Positions 43,945 to 54,914 of a stretch of DNA of 64,000 nucleotides are shown here, piece after piece. Source of the stretch: Musa acuminata AAA Group (lineage: Eukaryota; Streptophyta; Magnoliopsida; Zingiberales; Musaceae); assembly GCF_036884655.1 (NCBI RefSeq), contig NC_088340.1, positions 28,914,501 to 28,978,500 on the forward strand. Direction: 5' to 3'. Under the pieces are notes generated by a model. The model saw nothing but the letters and a program-made list of their open reading frames with translations. It was not told where the DNA came from and made no database searches. The stretch's first letter is position 1. Every line of letters begins with the position of its first letter. The position numbers were made by a program, and so were the translations under genes.

Positions 43945-44772
43945 CTAACAAGTCAAACATTTTGAAACATACATTGCAATTTCTTTCTTCATGCCTTTCC
44001 ACCAATAATGACTTTGAAGATCTCTATGCATCTCAGTGCTCCCAGGGTGTAGGGTGTACCTTGAAGTATGACTTTCATTTAGGATTTGATTCTTGATATC
44101 TGGTTCATTTGGTACACATACTCTCTCCCCAAATCTCAATAGGCCATCCTTTGAAACTTGAAATTGTGGCTTCAATTCCTTTTCTACTTCATTCCTCAAG
44201 TAGATTAAATGTGGATCTCGTAATTGTCCTTCCTTAATTTGTTGAATAAGATCGGATTGCACTTGAATGGAGGCCATCAATATCATCGAGTCTTGCTCTT
44301 TCCTCAAAGCTTTCAAATCAAAATTTTCTTCTAATAACTTCCATTGCTTCACAACCAGACTAGCCATAAAACTTGTAGATTTCCTACTAAGTGCATCAGC
44401 TACAACATTGGCTTTGCCCGGGTGATAACGGATGGCACAATCATAATCCTTCAGAAGTTCTATCCATCTTCGCTGCCTCATGTTTAACTCTTTCTGAGTG
44501 AAAATATATTTTAAACTCTTGTGATCAGTGAAGATTTCAAACTGTCGACCATACAAATAATGTCTCCAAATCTTTAGAGCAAAAATAATTGCTGCTAATT
44601 CCAAATCATGAGTTGGATAATTCAATTCATAACCTTTAAGTTGCCTAGAAGCATAAGCAATTACTCTCCCTTCCTGCATCAAAACACATCCTAGGCCTTT
44701 TCTTGAAGCATCAGTATAAACTACAAATCCCTCACTACCACTTGGAATAGTGAGAATAGGGGCACTAGTCAA
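43945..44772 (-). pseudogene. pol: G3 RNase H and integrase zinc domain
   Basis: RNase H from [12 protein letters not shown] through [31 protein letters not shown] and VVADALSRK, then the linker and the integrase HHCC domain ([15 protein letters not shown] ... CLTC). It supplies the intact reference for the part of G1 that element A split. It is separated from RT (44919-45320) by a frame disruption around 44800-44920. Confidence 0.92.
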
Positions 44773-44918
44773 TCTTCTTTTTAATTCTTGAAAACTTTGC
44801 TACAATCATCACCCCATACAAATTTCATATTCTTTTTAGTGAGGTTGGTGAGAGGTTGAGCGATTCGAGAAAATCCCTCCACAAATCTCCTGTAATAACC
44901 TGCCATGCCCAAAAAGCT

Positions 44919-45320
44919 TCAAACTTTTGTTACATTTGTTGGTACTTCCCATTCAACTACAGCTTCTATTTTCCTTGGATCAACAGATATACCCTTCCCT
45001 AAAATCACATGGCCTAAGAAAGCAACTTCATTCAACCAAAATTCACATTTGCTGAACTTCGCATACAACTTCTTTTCTCTTAGTATGGACAACACATCTC
45101 TCAAGTGTTCCTCATGCTCCTGATTACTCTTTGAATACACTAATATGTCATCAATAAATACAATTACACAGATATCTAAGAGCGATTGAAATATCCTGTT
45201 CATTAGTTCCATAAAAGCTGCAGGGGCATTTGTCAAACCAAAAGGCATCACCAAGAATTCATAATGACCATATCGAGTTCTGAAAGCTGTTTTTGAAATA
45301 TCCTCCTCCTTGATCTTCAA
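44919..45320 (-). pseudogene. pol: G3 RT core
   Basis: [34 protein letters not shown], and the catalytic [12 protein letters not shown], then FLGHVIL. The catalytic Asp pair is intact. The frame is lost at the GMAGYYRRF motif. Confidence 0.92.
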
Positions 45321-45521
45321 CTGATAGTAACCTGACCTAAGGTCAATCTTAGAGAATACTTGTGCACCCTACAGTTGATCAAACAAATCATCAATTCTAG
45401 GTATGGGATACTTGTTTTTTATGGTCACCTGATTCAACTGTCTATAATCAATACAAAGCCTTAATGTTCCATCCTTCTTCTTCACTAATAGTACCGGAGC
45501 ACCCCATGGGGATACACTGGG
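45321..45521 (-). pseudogene. pol: G3 RT segment with nonsense codons
   Basis: This 200-bp stretch joins the two RT ORFs in the same pol sense. It contains the [11 protein letters not shown] and IDDLFDQL motif region but has a TAG at about 45371 (just before the [10 protein letters not shown] motif) and a TGA at about 45523 (in the [11 protein letters not shown] approach). Confidence 0.85.
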
Positions 45522-47216
45522 TCATATGAAACCCTTATCTAATAATTCTTGTATTTGCTTCTTTAACTCCTCTAGCTCGAGTGGTGCCATTCTGTAGGGA
45601 GGCTTAGATATTGGTGTTGTACTGGGGACTAGATCAATAGCAAATTCACCCTCTCTATCTAGAGGTAAACCAGGCAAGTCATTTGGGAATACATCAGGGA
45701 ATTCTTTGACCACTACAATTTCATCTAGGTGGGTTTCCTGATTTGAATGCTCCTTTACACACACCATATAACAAAAACAACCTTTCTGCATAAGACGATA
45801 AACTTGAAGGGCTGATATCAAGCAAGGAGGCAAATCATGCCTAATGCCCTCAAAGAAAAATATAGGCTGATCTGGTATGCAGAAAGTAATTATTTTTTTG
45901 TAACAATCAATACTAGCGTGATGAGAAGATAACCAGTCCATACCAAGTATAATATCAAAGCCCTGGATCTCTAGGAGAATCAAATCAGCAAGGAGTTCGT
46001 GGTCTCCAATAGAGATCAAACAAGATGGGTCGACCAAGTTTGTTGCCAATGAATCTCCAACAGCAGTTGTTACATATAACATATAATCCAGGGGTTTAGG
46101 TTGAATATCCAAGTGACAAGCAAAGTATTGTGAAACAAACGATAAGTTGGAGCCGGGATCAAACAAAACTTTTGCATTTCTTTTAGAAACATAAAGAATA
46201 CCTTCCACCACTGATTTAGAAGCTTTAGAATCTTGTTCAGTGATAGCGTACACTCTAGCATGGGCTGAGGGTCTAGGAGACAGTGGCTCTTTCTTCCTTT
46301 TTAGTGGGCAATCTCTTAATTGATGATCTAGCTTTCCACAACCAAAACATGCTCCAGTCACCCGAAAACACTGACTTGTTTCATGATTTAATCCACATTT
46401 TGCACATAACTGAGTCCTCCACAATGGTTTCCTTTTCTCAAATCTAGATGTCTTAAACCTCTTGTTACTAGCTTCATATTCATTTTCTCTCCTGCTTTTG
46501 CCAGTAAATTTGTCCCTTTTGTTCTTGCCAATGATTTCTTGAATTTCCTCCACGTCTCGTTCAATTTTCAAAGCTCTTTCTACCGTATCAGCATATGTTT
46601 GTAATTTTAAAGCTGACATTCGGCTTCTTATTGCTGGTCGTAATCCCCTTTCAAACCTTCTTGCTTTTCTAGATTCATCATCAGTCATATGTGTGGCAAA
46701 CCTGGAGAGCAATTTAGATTCATACTTTGTAACCGTCATACTTCCATGGATAAGATTCAAGAACTCCAATTCTTTTTGCTCTCTCATACAATCTGGAAAA
46801 TATTTATCGTTAAACTTTTCTTGGAATAACTTCCATGTCATTGGCTCATGTTTGATTTCAGACATCCTCTTAATCATTTTCCACCAGTGTTCAGCTTCTC
46901 CTTCCAGCATAAAGGTGGCAAGAAAAACCTTTCGATCATCAGGGTAATTTAAAGCATCAAATATTTTCTCTATCTGCATCATCCATCGTTCTGCCACCAT
47001 TGGATCAGACTCACCACTAAAACTGGGAGGACTAAGCTTCTTAAACTATCCAATTCCCAACCCCGTCTGGTTTGATCTCTCTGTTCCATCATTACTTCCT
47101 TGTTGGACAGATTGTTGTTGTTGTTGCATCACTTGTGCCATAGTCTCCAAAGTCCGCATGATACCACTCAATTGATCAGCAGTAGATGCAACAGGAGAAC
47201 CAGATGATCTCGTCAT
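45522..47216 (-). pseudogene. gag-pol: G3 gag, protease and RT entry
   Basis: From ATG at 47216 the frame is open except TAG at 47046-47048 (codon 57), homologous to the TAG in G1. After it: gag core (WMMQIEKIFDALNY, LEGEAEHWWKMI, FNDKYFPDCMREQKELEF), [19 protein letters not shown], an intact CCHC knuckle CFGCGKLDHQLRDC, protease [15 protein letters not shown] (DPG, as in G1), DIILGMDWLSSHHAS, then the RT entry [20 protein letters not shown]. The next in-frame Met downstream of the TAG is at 47000. Confidence 0.9.
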
Positions 47217-47319
47217 CCTCGCTTCCTAAAACATCAAAAGAACATTTCCTTTGATCAATCTCTAAATGATAGTCAATAAACCTCAAAAAAAATAATATTC
47301 TTAGTGATTCTCAAATCAT

Positions 47320-47331
47320 GCTCTGATACCA
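47320..47331 (-). other. Primer-binding site of G3
   Basis: GCTCTGATACCA, four bases from the LTR; perfect complement of TGGTATCAGAGC. Confidence 0.93.
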
Positions 47332-47335
47332 CCTC

Positions 47336-49955
47336 TGTCACGCCCCTCAAAATATCGACAATATTTAAAATTTTCATCATAACTAACCCAGGATCCAAAC
47401 ACACATTTGAGGTCACTAAGAAAACATTCAGATCAAAAATTTCACCTCTATAGTCTACAATTTCATAACCCTATGCAGTTCATAAACATCCCACACATCA
47501 CTCGATAATTCAAACAAACTGAACTTAACTCATCAAAATAATAACCACAACATAATTTCACAAGTGGGGAAGTCTACGCGGTCACCAAACCAACGATTAC
47601 CATAAGTTCGTATCATTACATGAATTTAACTTACATTCCCAAAATCCTAAACATGAGGGATCCTTTAACTTACACAAAATCCACAGGTTTAGATTCATCG
47701 TCAACATTTCATTAGATGCAGAGTGGCTTATACAACAAATACATATATGCTAACACAGATCTGCCCAAAATCTTCTAACTTTCCACTGCCTCAGCCCAAT
47801 CTTAACATTTAAGCAAGCAATACGCTATCCTGAAAAATTTATCAACAAACGGGGTGAGCATAAAGAGCTCAGCAAGTGACTAACATATCCATATCAAAAT
47901 AGTACAATTTCCAAAAAGAGATACAGTTTCAAAATACAAGGCAGAATATACGATTTTGTAGACATAATATCATTAGGAGCAGAAACATAATTGTCCTTTC
48001 AATCTTACATATTTGGTTCCTGACAGATGGGGCTTAGAGTAATTGGAGCATATCAGAAACAAAAGAAACATATCGGAGCTTATCAATGGCATGTAAAATG
48101 TTCCGAAGCATATCAACGACATATGGAACATTTCGAAGCAAAATCATCAGTGAATGATGCATTTCAGAGCATATCAAAAATAAATATCGTATAGAAGCTC
48201 AAACGTCGTCCTTGACGTTGCAATCATATCATTTTTATCCAGAGCATGAATTGAAACAACTCACCAAAACTCTGGATGTTATATCAAACATATAGAAGGT
48301 GTAGTGGGATCTCAGTCAGAATGTGATTCATCCATTTCTGAATGACCACCTGACAAAAGTCTCCCACGTCTGGGAGCTCCATCCACCCACGTCCAGGTGA
48401 AGTTAGAGGGGGCCGGCAGAGCATCGCAGGCTCTAAGCACATACCCTTTACCATTTCTGGCAAAGGTCCAGAATATCCTACAAAGCGGGACCCCAAAGAG
48501 CGGGCAATAAGCGCATACCCTTTACCATTTCTGGCAAAGGTCCAGACAATCCCACACACCAGAGTACAAGAGGGCAGTTTTAACAATAAGTAGCATATAT
48601 CGGAAGCACACGCGGAACAACAAAACGTGCATGTGGCTTTTCGAGACAATACAAAACAAAGAACAAATCTCTCACAAATGTATTCAGATTTGGAATGAAA
48701 TGAAAACAAGAGTGTACAGGGATTCCAAGCAATCATATTTAGCTCAATTCCAATAAGAAGGTTAGACGAATTCAAATATCCAAAGGAATGGAACAGAATA
48801 TGCGAAATCGACCAAAGCTCGATTTCGGACAGAATTCCAGTGGCACATCAAACAAATACTTCAGAATATCAATTATGCTCCAATACCCATAAGAAAGCTA
48901 TGGTCGAACCATATATCAATCTATATTCTGATGGAACAAATTTCATATGAAAGAGGGTTCCCAACACGGAGTTACCTTTGATTTGGTAACACAAGGTCAA
49001 AAACACAATCACTGTTTTGCAGAATTTATAGGGTCGGATTCAACAGATAATAGGATAGGAAATTGAATTCCAAAATTTTCAAACTATATGTAAAAAGAAA
49101 TATTTTCAAGTCTAATTTCAAATAAAATCTATTTGGTACAAATCAGAATTTTCAACAGGGAGTTATAGGCATTTTAGTATCGACAGGTTAGAAATCTTGA
49201 ACCCTGTTTTACAGCGTCTATAGGCACATTTAAAACAGATGTTTGGGTAAGTATTCGGTGTCCAAAATCTACAAAATCAGTGTCAAAAGGAAGATATAAG
49301 AGTCTAATTTCAAACAAAATAGTTCCTGCCCAAATTCACATTGTGTACTAAAACTTATAGCTGAAACTGTGTATAGGGATCAGTTTACCGAAAAAACTTC
49401 AAAATCCATGGTTCTATGTCCAAAGAGAGACATATCAGTTTCTAAATAGAAATCCTTCAATTTATTTTGAATCAACATAAAAACAGAGACTAAAAATTCT
49501 GTAGGATGGGGTTAGAACACTTGTCTTTGAGAATTTTGACCCGAAGTGAAAAGATTAAAGCAAGAACCCTAAAAACCCCAATTTTTTTCTTCTTCTTCTT
49601 CTTCTTCTTCTTCTTCTTCTTCTTCTTCTTCTTCTTCTTTCTTTCTTTCCCTGATCACCCATGAGCTGCCTTCTCTGCTTCCTTAAGAACAAAGGCAGAG
49701 AGGCTTAAACGGTGGAATTTGTCATTTTGTACGTTTTACAGTTTAGTCCTTGTTTTTATCATATTCACGAATAGGTCCTTAGGGTTTACATATAGGTCCT
49801 CATATTCTTTCTTGTTTTTTTTTTTTGAACAGATCTCCCAAATCTTACAAATAAGTTACCTCTGATTCATACTCTATTTCTTTTGTCAATTTAAAATAAA
49901 TGCTTACATTATCACCAGAAATTTATACGAAAATTCGGAAATGAGGGGTGTTACA
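47336..49955 (-). repeat. 5' LTR of G3
   Basis: 2,620 bp, TGTCACGCCCC to GGGGTGTTACA. Longer than the partner mainly because of an expanded CTT run (49587-49639) and a short extra segment near 48781-48800. Confidence 0.94.
49587..49639. repeat. Expanded CTT microsatellite in LTR G3-5'
   Basis: About 17 CTT units, against about 10 in the partner LTR at 42427-42456. The change occurred after insertion or during reverse transcription. Confidence 0.88.
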
Positions 49956-49960
49956 TTTAC

Positions 49961-50085
49961 GAATCGGCTTTCTTACTAAAATCACTTTTATCAAACAAAC
50001 ACAGTTTTTTTTTAATCGTAGAAGGTTTTCCGCTGCACTAATTCACCCCCCCCCCCCCCCCCTCTTAGTGCTCTTGATCCTAACA
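49961..50085 (+). repeat. 5' LTR of element C, last part
   Basis: Continues from 40197 after the TTTAC duplication. Ends with a run of 17 C (50046-50062) followed by TCTTAGTGCTCTTGATCCTAACA-type sequence, then the PBS. Confidence 0.92.
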
Positions 50086-50087
50086 AT

Positions 50088-50099
50088 TGGTATCAGAGC
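50088..50099 (+). other. Primer-binding site of element C
   Basis: TGGTATCAGAGC, two bases after the LTR end. Confidence 0.93.
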
Positions 50100-50134
50100 G
50101 GGTTAACTCTCAAACGGATTAAAACCTAAGAGAG

Positions 50135-51673
50135 ATGGCATACGCCGGAAACCAAGAGAGTCATTCTATTACACGTCCACCCATATTCAATGGGACGGAC
50201 TACACCTATTGGAAGACTCGAATGAGGATCTTTCTTATTTCTATGGATTTTGAACTTTGGAATCTTGTCGAAAATGGATTTTCGAAGTCTTCTCTTCCAA
50301 TGATCGATTAGAATAAATTGGAGAAGAAGGCTTTCGCTCTTAATGCAAAGGCTATGAATGCCTTATTTTGTGCACTTGATAAAAACGAGTTCAACCGTGT
50401 TTCGGTTTGTGAAACCGCATTTGATATTTGGCACACACTCGAAGTGACTCACGAAGGCACAAGTAGAGTGAAAGAGTCAAAAATCAATCTTTTGATACAT
50501 TCTTTCGAACTTTTCTGGATGAAACCGAGTGAGACTATTGGCGACATGTTTACCTGTTTCACGGATGTCGTCAACGGTCTAAAAGGACTCGGAAAAAGTT
50601 TTTTGGATTTTGAGCTCGTAAATAAGATTCTAAGATCCCTTCCTAAAAGTTGGGATCCTTAAGTCACTGCTATTCAAGAGGCGAAAGATCTAAACAACTT
50701 CCCTCTTGAAGAACTAATCGGGTCATTAATGACCTACGAGATGACTTGCAAAGCTCATGAAGAGCAAGAAGACATCCTTCTAAAGAACAGGAAGGATATG
50801 GCACTCAGAACTTTAGAAGACCACTTGAGAGAAAACTCAAGTGATGAGGACTATGACGATGACTTGGCACTTCTAACAAGAAAATTTAAAAAATTCATTA
50901 AAAGAAACAAATTTAAGAATGACACAAAAAATAAACTTGAACCCAAGAAGAACCAAGTTATTTGCTACGAGTGTAAAAAGCCGGGACACTACAAAAGTGA
51001 TTGTCCCCAAGTCAAAAAGAGAACATCAAAGAAGAAGGCGCTCAAAGCAACGTGGGATGACTCGAGTGCGTCCGAAGAAGAGGAGTCCAACACCGAGCAA
51101 GATGCTTATTACTCCTTAATGGCCATCGGAGAGGAGGTAACGAATTTAGTAGATGCAGATTTATCATTTGATGAATTATTAAATGCCTTCCATGATTTAT
51201 TTGATGAATGCAAGATTATTAGTAGAAAATATAAATTGCTAAAAAAGGAGCATGATAGTCTTACTTGTAATTTCGATAAGTTAATAACTGAATATCATGA
51301 TAGTTTAGGTTCATGCATAAAATGCCATGATCTAGAAACTCTCCAAAAGGAAAACTTGCTACTTAAAGACACCTTGAAGAAATTCGAGGTTGGTAGCAAG
51401 TCTTTGAACATGATCCTTGCAAACAAGGGTCACGTTCCCAAAAGAAGTGGAATCGGATTTGTGAGAAGTCCTCACCAAAATCCAACCACCTTCATAAAAG
51501 GCCCCATCTTACATGTTCGACACCAAAGCAAATGCAACTTTTGTTGCAAACTTGGACACAAAATGCATTATTGTCCATTCAAGAAAATTAGTCCGAACAA
51601 ATTAATTTGGGTTCCTAAAGGAACCATGATAAATTCTATGCAACATGATAAAAAATGTAGATCTATTTTTTAG
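50135..51673 (+). pseudogene. gag: Sirevirus-type gag of element C (512 codons, two stops)
   Basis: One reading frame from ATG 50135 to a stop at 51671-51673, broken by TAG at 50309-50311 (codon 59) and TAA at 50660-50662 (codon 176). N-terminal gag matches A, B and D (RPPIFNGTDYTYWKTRMRIF, FELFWMKPSETIGDMF). Unlike them it continues through two CCHC knuckles, CYECKKPGHYKSDC (about residues 275-288) and CNFCCKLGHKMHYC (about 467-480), with a predicted coiled-coil stretch between, and ends near the KLIWVPKG motif typical of Sirevirus gag. It is the best guide here to the autonomous ancestor of A, B and D. Confidence 0.9.
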
Positions 51674-52224
51674 GCACCCAAAAGCAAATGGGTACCTAAA
51701 GATCATCCTTTCTTGCAAAGACATAAAACATCATAAGCTGGGAGCAAGAAATAATATCCTGCTCTTTGGATTCTCGATATTCATGACCCGAGATCCAAAA
51801 AGAACTCGCGATGCTCTCTAGCCTAAATAACAAAAGAGGATTAGAAAATTAAAATTACAAATGCAATATAGATACAATCCTATTTGATCCCTCAGAATTG
51901 GAAACCCATGATTCTCACTTCACATATCCTCTGGATTTTCGAACCCATTGATGTCATCCATTCGTTACTTTCGAATCCAACTATATCATGAACTTACTAA
52001 GTTTGTCATGAACTTGCAAGGCTTACCAACTTGAACAATCTGTCACAAACATGTGCACGACATTTAGAGTATGCACGTCACATGATCTATCTTGATCATG
52101 CAAAATTTCTTATCTTACAATGAAAATTCTTACGTAATTACGTAAGTAAAGTTGATTGCTCTATATGAAAATTCTTCTTAAGTCAAAAACATTCAAATCA
52201 GATCACACTGCAGTCAGAACAAGT

Positions 52225-52375
52225 GCTCACCGCCTGCAGGCGGTGGCACCACCCCAACTGGAGGTAGCACCTCCGGCTGTCACGTGTTGCAAGCGGTTGC
52301 ACCGCCCCAGCCAGCGGTGCAACCGCCCGCAATTCTGCCTCTTTTTAACTCGAGCTAGGGTCGGCGGTGGAACCG
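52225..52375 (+). repeat. GC-rich palindromic cluster upstream of the 373-codon ORF
   Basis: Contains CACCGCCTGCAGGCGGTG (perfect 18-bp palindrome), GGAGGTAGCACCTCC, GCGGTTGCACCGC, GCGGTGCAACCGC and CGGCGGTGGAACCG. The words are those of the U3 array of the LTRs, placed here inside the element. Confidence 0.85.
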
Positions 52376-52512
52376 ACCCCAACTCACTCCCTTCCCCTCT
52401 TTACTCTTCCAAAGCTTCGCCACCTCCGTTTCACCCCTCATAGTATCCCAAATACTCCTCATTTTGAAGCAAAAGATCAACAATCTCTCCTTCTATTGAA
52501 GATCTCACTAAG

Positions 52513-52587
52513 GTATTCTCTAAGAACCCCTTAAATTCTGTTTTTGATTTATTTACTCTTGCTCATTACTATCCTCTTAAATAGCAG
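52513..52587 (+). other. Candidate 5'-UTR intron
   Basis: 75 bp from AAG|GTATTC to ATAGCAG|T, T-rich before the acceptor and ending five bases before the ATG of the 373-codon ORF. Length and borders fit a small plant intron. Inference only. Confidence 0.4.
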
Positions 52588-52592
52588 TAGTT

Positions 52593-53714
52593 ATGGGGTC
52601 TAGAAGATCCTCAAGGGACAAAGGGAAGAGGAGATTAGTGGAAGATTTTGATCTTACCCTTTTCGATTCAAAATATCATGCTGAAAAGTTTTCCTCTTTC
52701 GAACTTAGAAGTGTCAATAAGGGAAAACATGTAGATTTAAATGAACTAAGAGACTTAGAGACAATCCAATGGTTTGCAAACTTAGATCTACTCCCTATTT
52801 TACAAATTAGTGAACCCATCTATCCAAGACTTGTTAGACTTTTTTACAATAATATACAATTAGATAAAGAAGAACGAATGTCTACCTATCTCTTAGGACA
52901 ACACATCTCCATTACGGATAAATTCATTTGTGACATGATAGACATTCCCCTAAAAAATAGAGGACTTTATTTTAGAGGATCATGGGATGATGAAACTGTT
53001 GGGACAACATATGTTAAAGCCTTAGGAACAATTTTTGCCAATCCCAACTTAGCATTTGTTCCTAAAAGTTGTGAACATCTACTACCACTAAACACTAAGG
53101 TACTTCATTATATCCTAACTAGCATCATTCTCCCTAAACAATACCATCATGATGAAGTAAGCCAAATAGAATTAGGAACTATGTATTGGATCATGAGAGG
53201 ACATGACATCTGTCTTGGTTATCTTATCCAGCAAAACATGTTAGAACTATCTAAGAAAGACATGATGCTTCCATATGGTGGTATAATCACTAGAATACTG
53301 AAAGCCTATGATATTCCAATACCACCGGAAGAAGAAGTAATAAAAGTAGATAGGTTTAGCATAATAAATAAAAATCTACTTCACCGATTAAGATGTGTTT
53401 ACAGAAACGGTAACTGGGTTAGAATGCCTAGAAGAACCGATCCCCCCCAACTTGAACCGGAACCGGAAACACCAGTCTTTAGGGGTACTCAATTTCCTCC
53501 AATCTGTCCCTTTGAGGAAACACATTCATTTGAGCAAGCTACTACATCATCTGTCGAAGATATTGGGATTCGGATGGACCGATTTGAACAAAGACAAGAA
53601 CGGCTTGAACATCGACAAGATCAAATCCTATCTGTGCTGCAGCAAATTCATCAACAATTTGACTCTTTATTTAGGCACTTTAATTTTCCACCTCCTGAAT
53701 CAGCTTATATGTGA
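52593..53714 (+). CDS. Uninterrupted 373-aa ORF of unknown function in place of pol
   Basis: I do not recognise a named gene. N-terminus MGSRRSSRDKGKRRL is basic. Residues about 25-245 form a globular region with motifs such as HAEKFSSFELRSVNKGK, ISEPIYPRLVRLFYNN, STYLLGQHISITDKFICDMI, VLHYILTSIILPKQYHH and ELGTMYWIMRGHDICLGYLI. This pattern resembles the family labelled putative plant transposon protein (PF20167-like), a comparison made from memory. About 290-315 is Pro-rich; about 321-363 is a Gln/Arg-rich coiled coil (RMDRFEQRQERLEHRQDQIL). No RT, integrase, protease, signal peptide or clear membrane segment. It lies in the sense strand of C between the protease trace and the pol terminus. 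It has no stop although gag of the same element has two. It could be a captured gene, a replication accessory, or the relic of another element's ORF. Confidence 0.75.
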   Translation: MGSRRSSRDKGKRRLVEDFDLTLFDSKYHAEKFSSFELRSVNKGKHVDLNELRDLETIQWFANLDLLPILQISEPIYPRLVRLFYNNIQLDKEERMSTYLLGQHISITDKFICDMIDIPLKNRGLYFRGSWDDETVGTTYVKALGTIFANPNLAFVPKSCEHLLPLNTKVLHYILTSIILPKQYHHDEVSQIELGTMYWIMRGHDICLGYLIQQNMLELSKKDMMLPYGGIITRILKAYDIPIPPEEEVIKVDRFSIINKNLLHRLRCVYRNGNWVRMPRRTDPPQLEPEPETPVFRGTQFPPICPFEETHSFEQATTSSVEDIGIRMDRFEQRQERLEHRQDQILSVLQQIHQQFDSLFRHFNFPPPESAYM

Positions 53715-54003
53715 ACACAATCACCTATTGTTATTGTAAACTCTTTATGTTACTCACCATGATGCCCTTTGCCTTGATCCTTGATATGATTACCTGATGT
53801 ATTTATTTGTGAGCATATCCAGAGTTACAAACATCTCTCATTGTTTAATCTCGTTATTCATTGTAGGATTTTACATTGAAACTAAATATTTTTATAACTA
53901 CTTTGAAAACCTTGTGCCTTGGTTTCCATAATAAATATGATTTGAGAAAATGATATACCAATGCAGTTGATGAGTTATGACATTGTCATGATATTATTAT
54001 TGC
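53715..54003 (+). other. Decayed sequence between the ORF and the pol terminus
   Basis: No gene. The last about 60 bp may be degraded RNase H coding sequence. Confidence 0.5.
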
Positions 54004-54111
54004 CATAACACTAAACATCAACTAGCTGATATTTTTATAAAACCTCTAAGTGAAGAACAATTTGATTTCATAAGAAGAGAATTAGGAATGTTGATGTGTC
54101 CGAATACATAA
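54004..54111 (+). pseudogene. pol: C-terminal end of Sirevirus pol (RNase H tail)
   Basis: 35 codons to a TAA: KHQLADIFIKPLSEEQFDFI then RRELGM, the conserved end of copia RNase H (QLADIxTKPL). It proves that element C derives from an autonomous element with pol, and that the 373-codon ORF sits upstream of the pol end and not after it. Confidence 0.9.
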
Positions 54112-54382
54112 ACTTGTTGAAATTATTTTTCGGACTTTATTGATTGATTGATCAATTTCACTTAATTGCTATGATGATTTTACACAATTACATGTTAGAA
54201 ATTATGTGTATGAATATAAAAAATTTCCATGATGATAAGCATGTTTTGTCTTCATGATCATATTTGAAAATCAATAGCACAGTCTCGTCCGAATGCATGA
54301 AAGTCTTAATTTCGTTTTCGGATTCTCTTAAATATCAGAGTTTCTCGATACATTATCCTCTTCTGGACTTAATAAAGCATAT
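54112..54382 (+). other. 3' non-coding interior of element C, first part
   Basis: Homologous to the AT-rich interiors of A and D (for example AATTACATGTTxGAAATTATGTG). Ends at the target site CATAT (54378-54382), duplicated at 61722-61726 after D. Confidence 0.82.
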
Positions 54383-54914
54383 TGTTGAATCTCGTATTTT
54401 GATGATGAAACCACTTGATATATGTTTATGATTTAATCTGCATTTTGAGTGACGTAGGATGCTTCGATCAGGATAAGACAATTAAAGCAGGAAAATCATG
54501 TTGTGCCGGAGGAACATGTCAGAAGATTGGACGTCGGGCCGGTGGATCGGTCGACGTATCGACAGAAGGCTTCGGGCCGTGGACTCGGGCATCGGGCCAA
54601 GAAGAGCGGGTATTGTGCCAAGGATATCAGAACTCGCCAAGTGGATCGTCGCAACTCCAGGAGTTTGCCGGAAGTCCACAGGAGCATCACCAAGGGTTCA
54701 TCGGATGATCAACGGAAGTTCACTGGAAGCTCGCCGGAAGAAGCGATTGACGCAATGGAGCAAGTTGTAGTAAATGTCTTAGGAAAAATCATAGTTAGCA
54801 CAATGATTAAGTTGGAAATGGGAGGTGATCCCATTAACTTAATCTTGGGGCAATTGGGCCCCTGAAAAACCCAAATTGGGCCGAATGGATCAACCCATTC
54901 GGACCCTGATTTCT

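Larger units (their letters stand above)
40198..49955 (-). mobile_element. G3, complete Tekay-like chromovirus
   Basis: 9,758 bp in minus orientation with LTRs 40198-42773 and 47336-49955, PPT, PBS and all gag-pol domains including a chromodomain. It is flanked by the 5-bp duplication TTTAC. By eye the two LTRs differ at about 2% of positions, plus a CTT microsatellite length change, which indicates a fairly recent insertion. Gag-pol has several stops and frameshifts, so this copy is not autonomous now. Confidence 0.95.
51674..52592 (+). other. Gag-pol junction remnant and leader of the 373-codon ORF
   Basis: Starts with a second KWVPK-like motif (about 51685-51705). At 51750-51800 a decayed protease start is readable as LDSRYS followed by MTRDPK, where Sireviruses have LDSGCSRHMTGD. 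From about 51810 no pol is recognisable. 52225-52400 is GC-rich and palindromic; 52400-52592 looks like an untranslated leader with a possible intron. Confidence 0.72.

Noticed and set aside
48284..48775. 163-codon ORF inside the LTR of G3
   Set aside because: The partner LTR has it split into two ORFs (41144-41374 and 41402-41710), it matches no known protein type, and LTRs of this family are non-coding.
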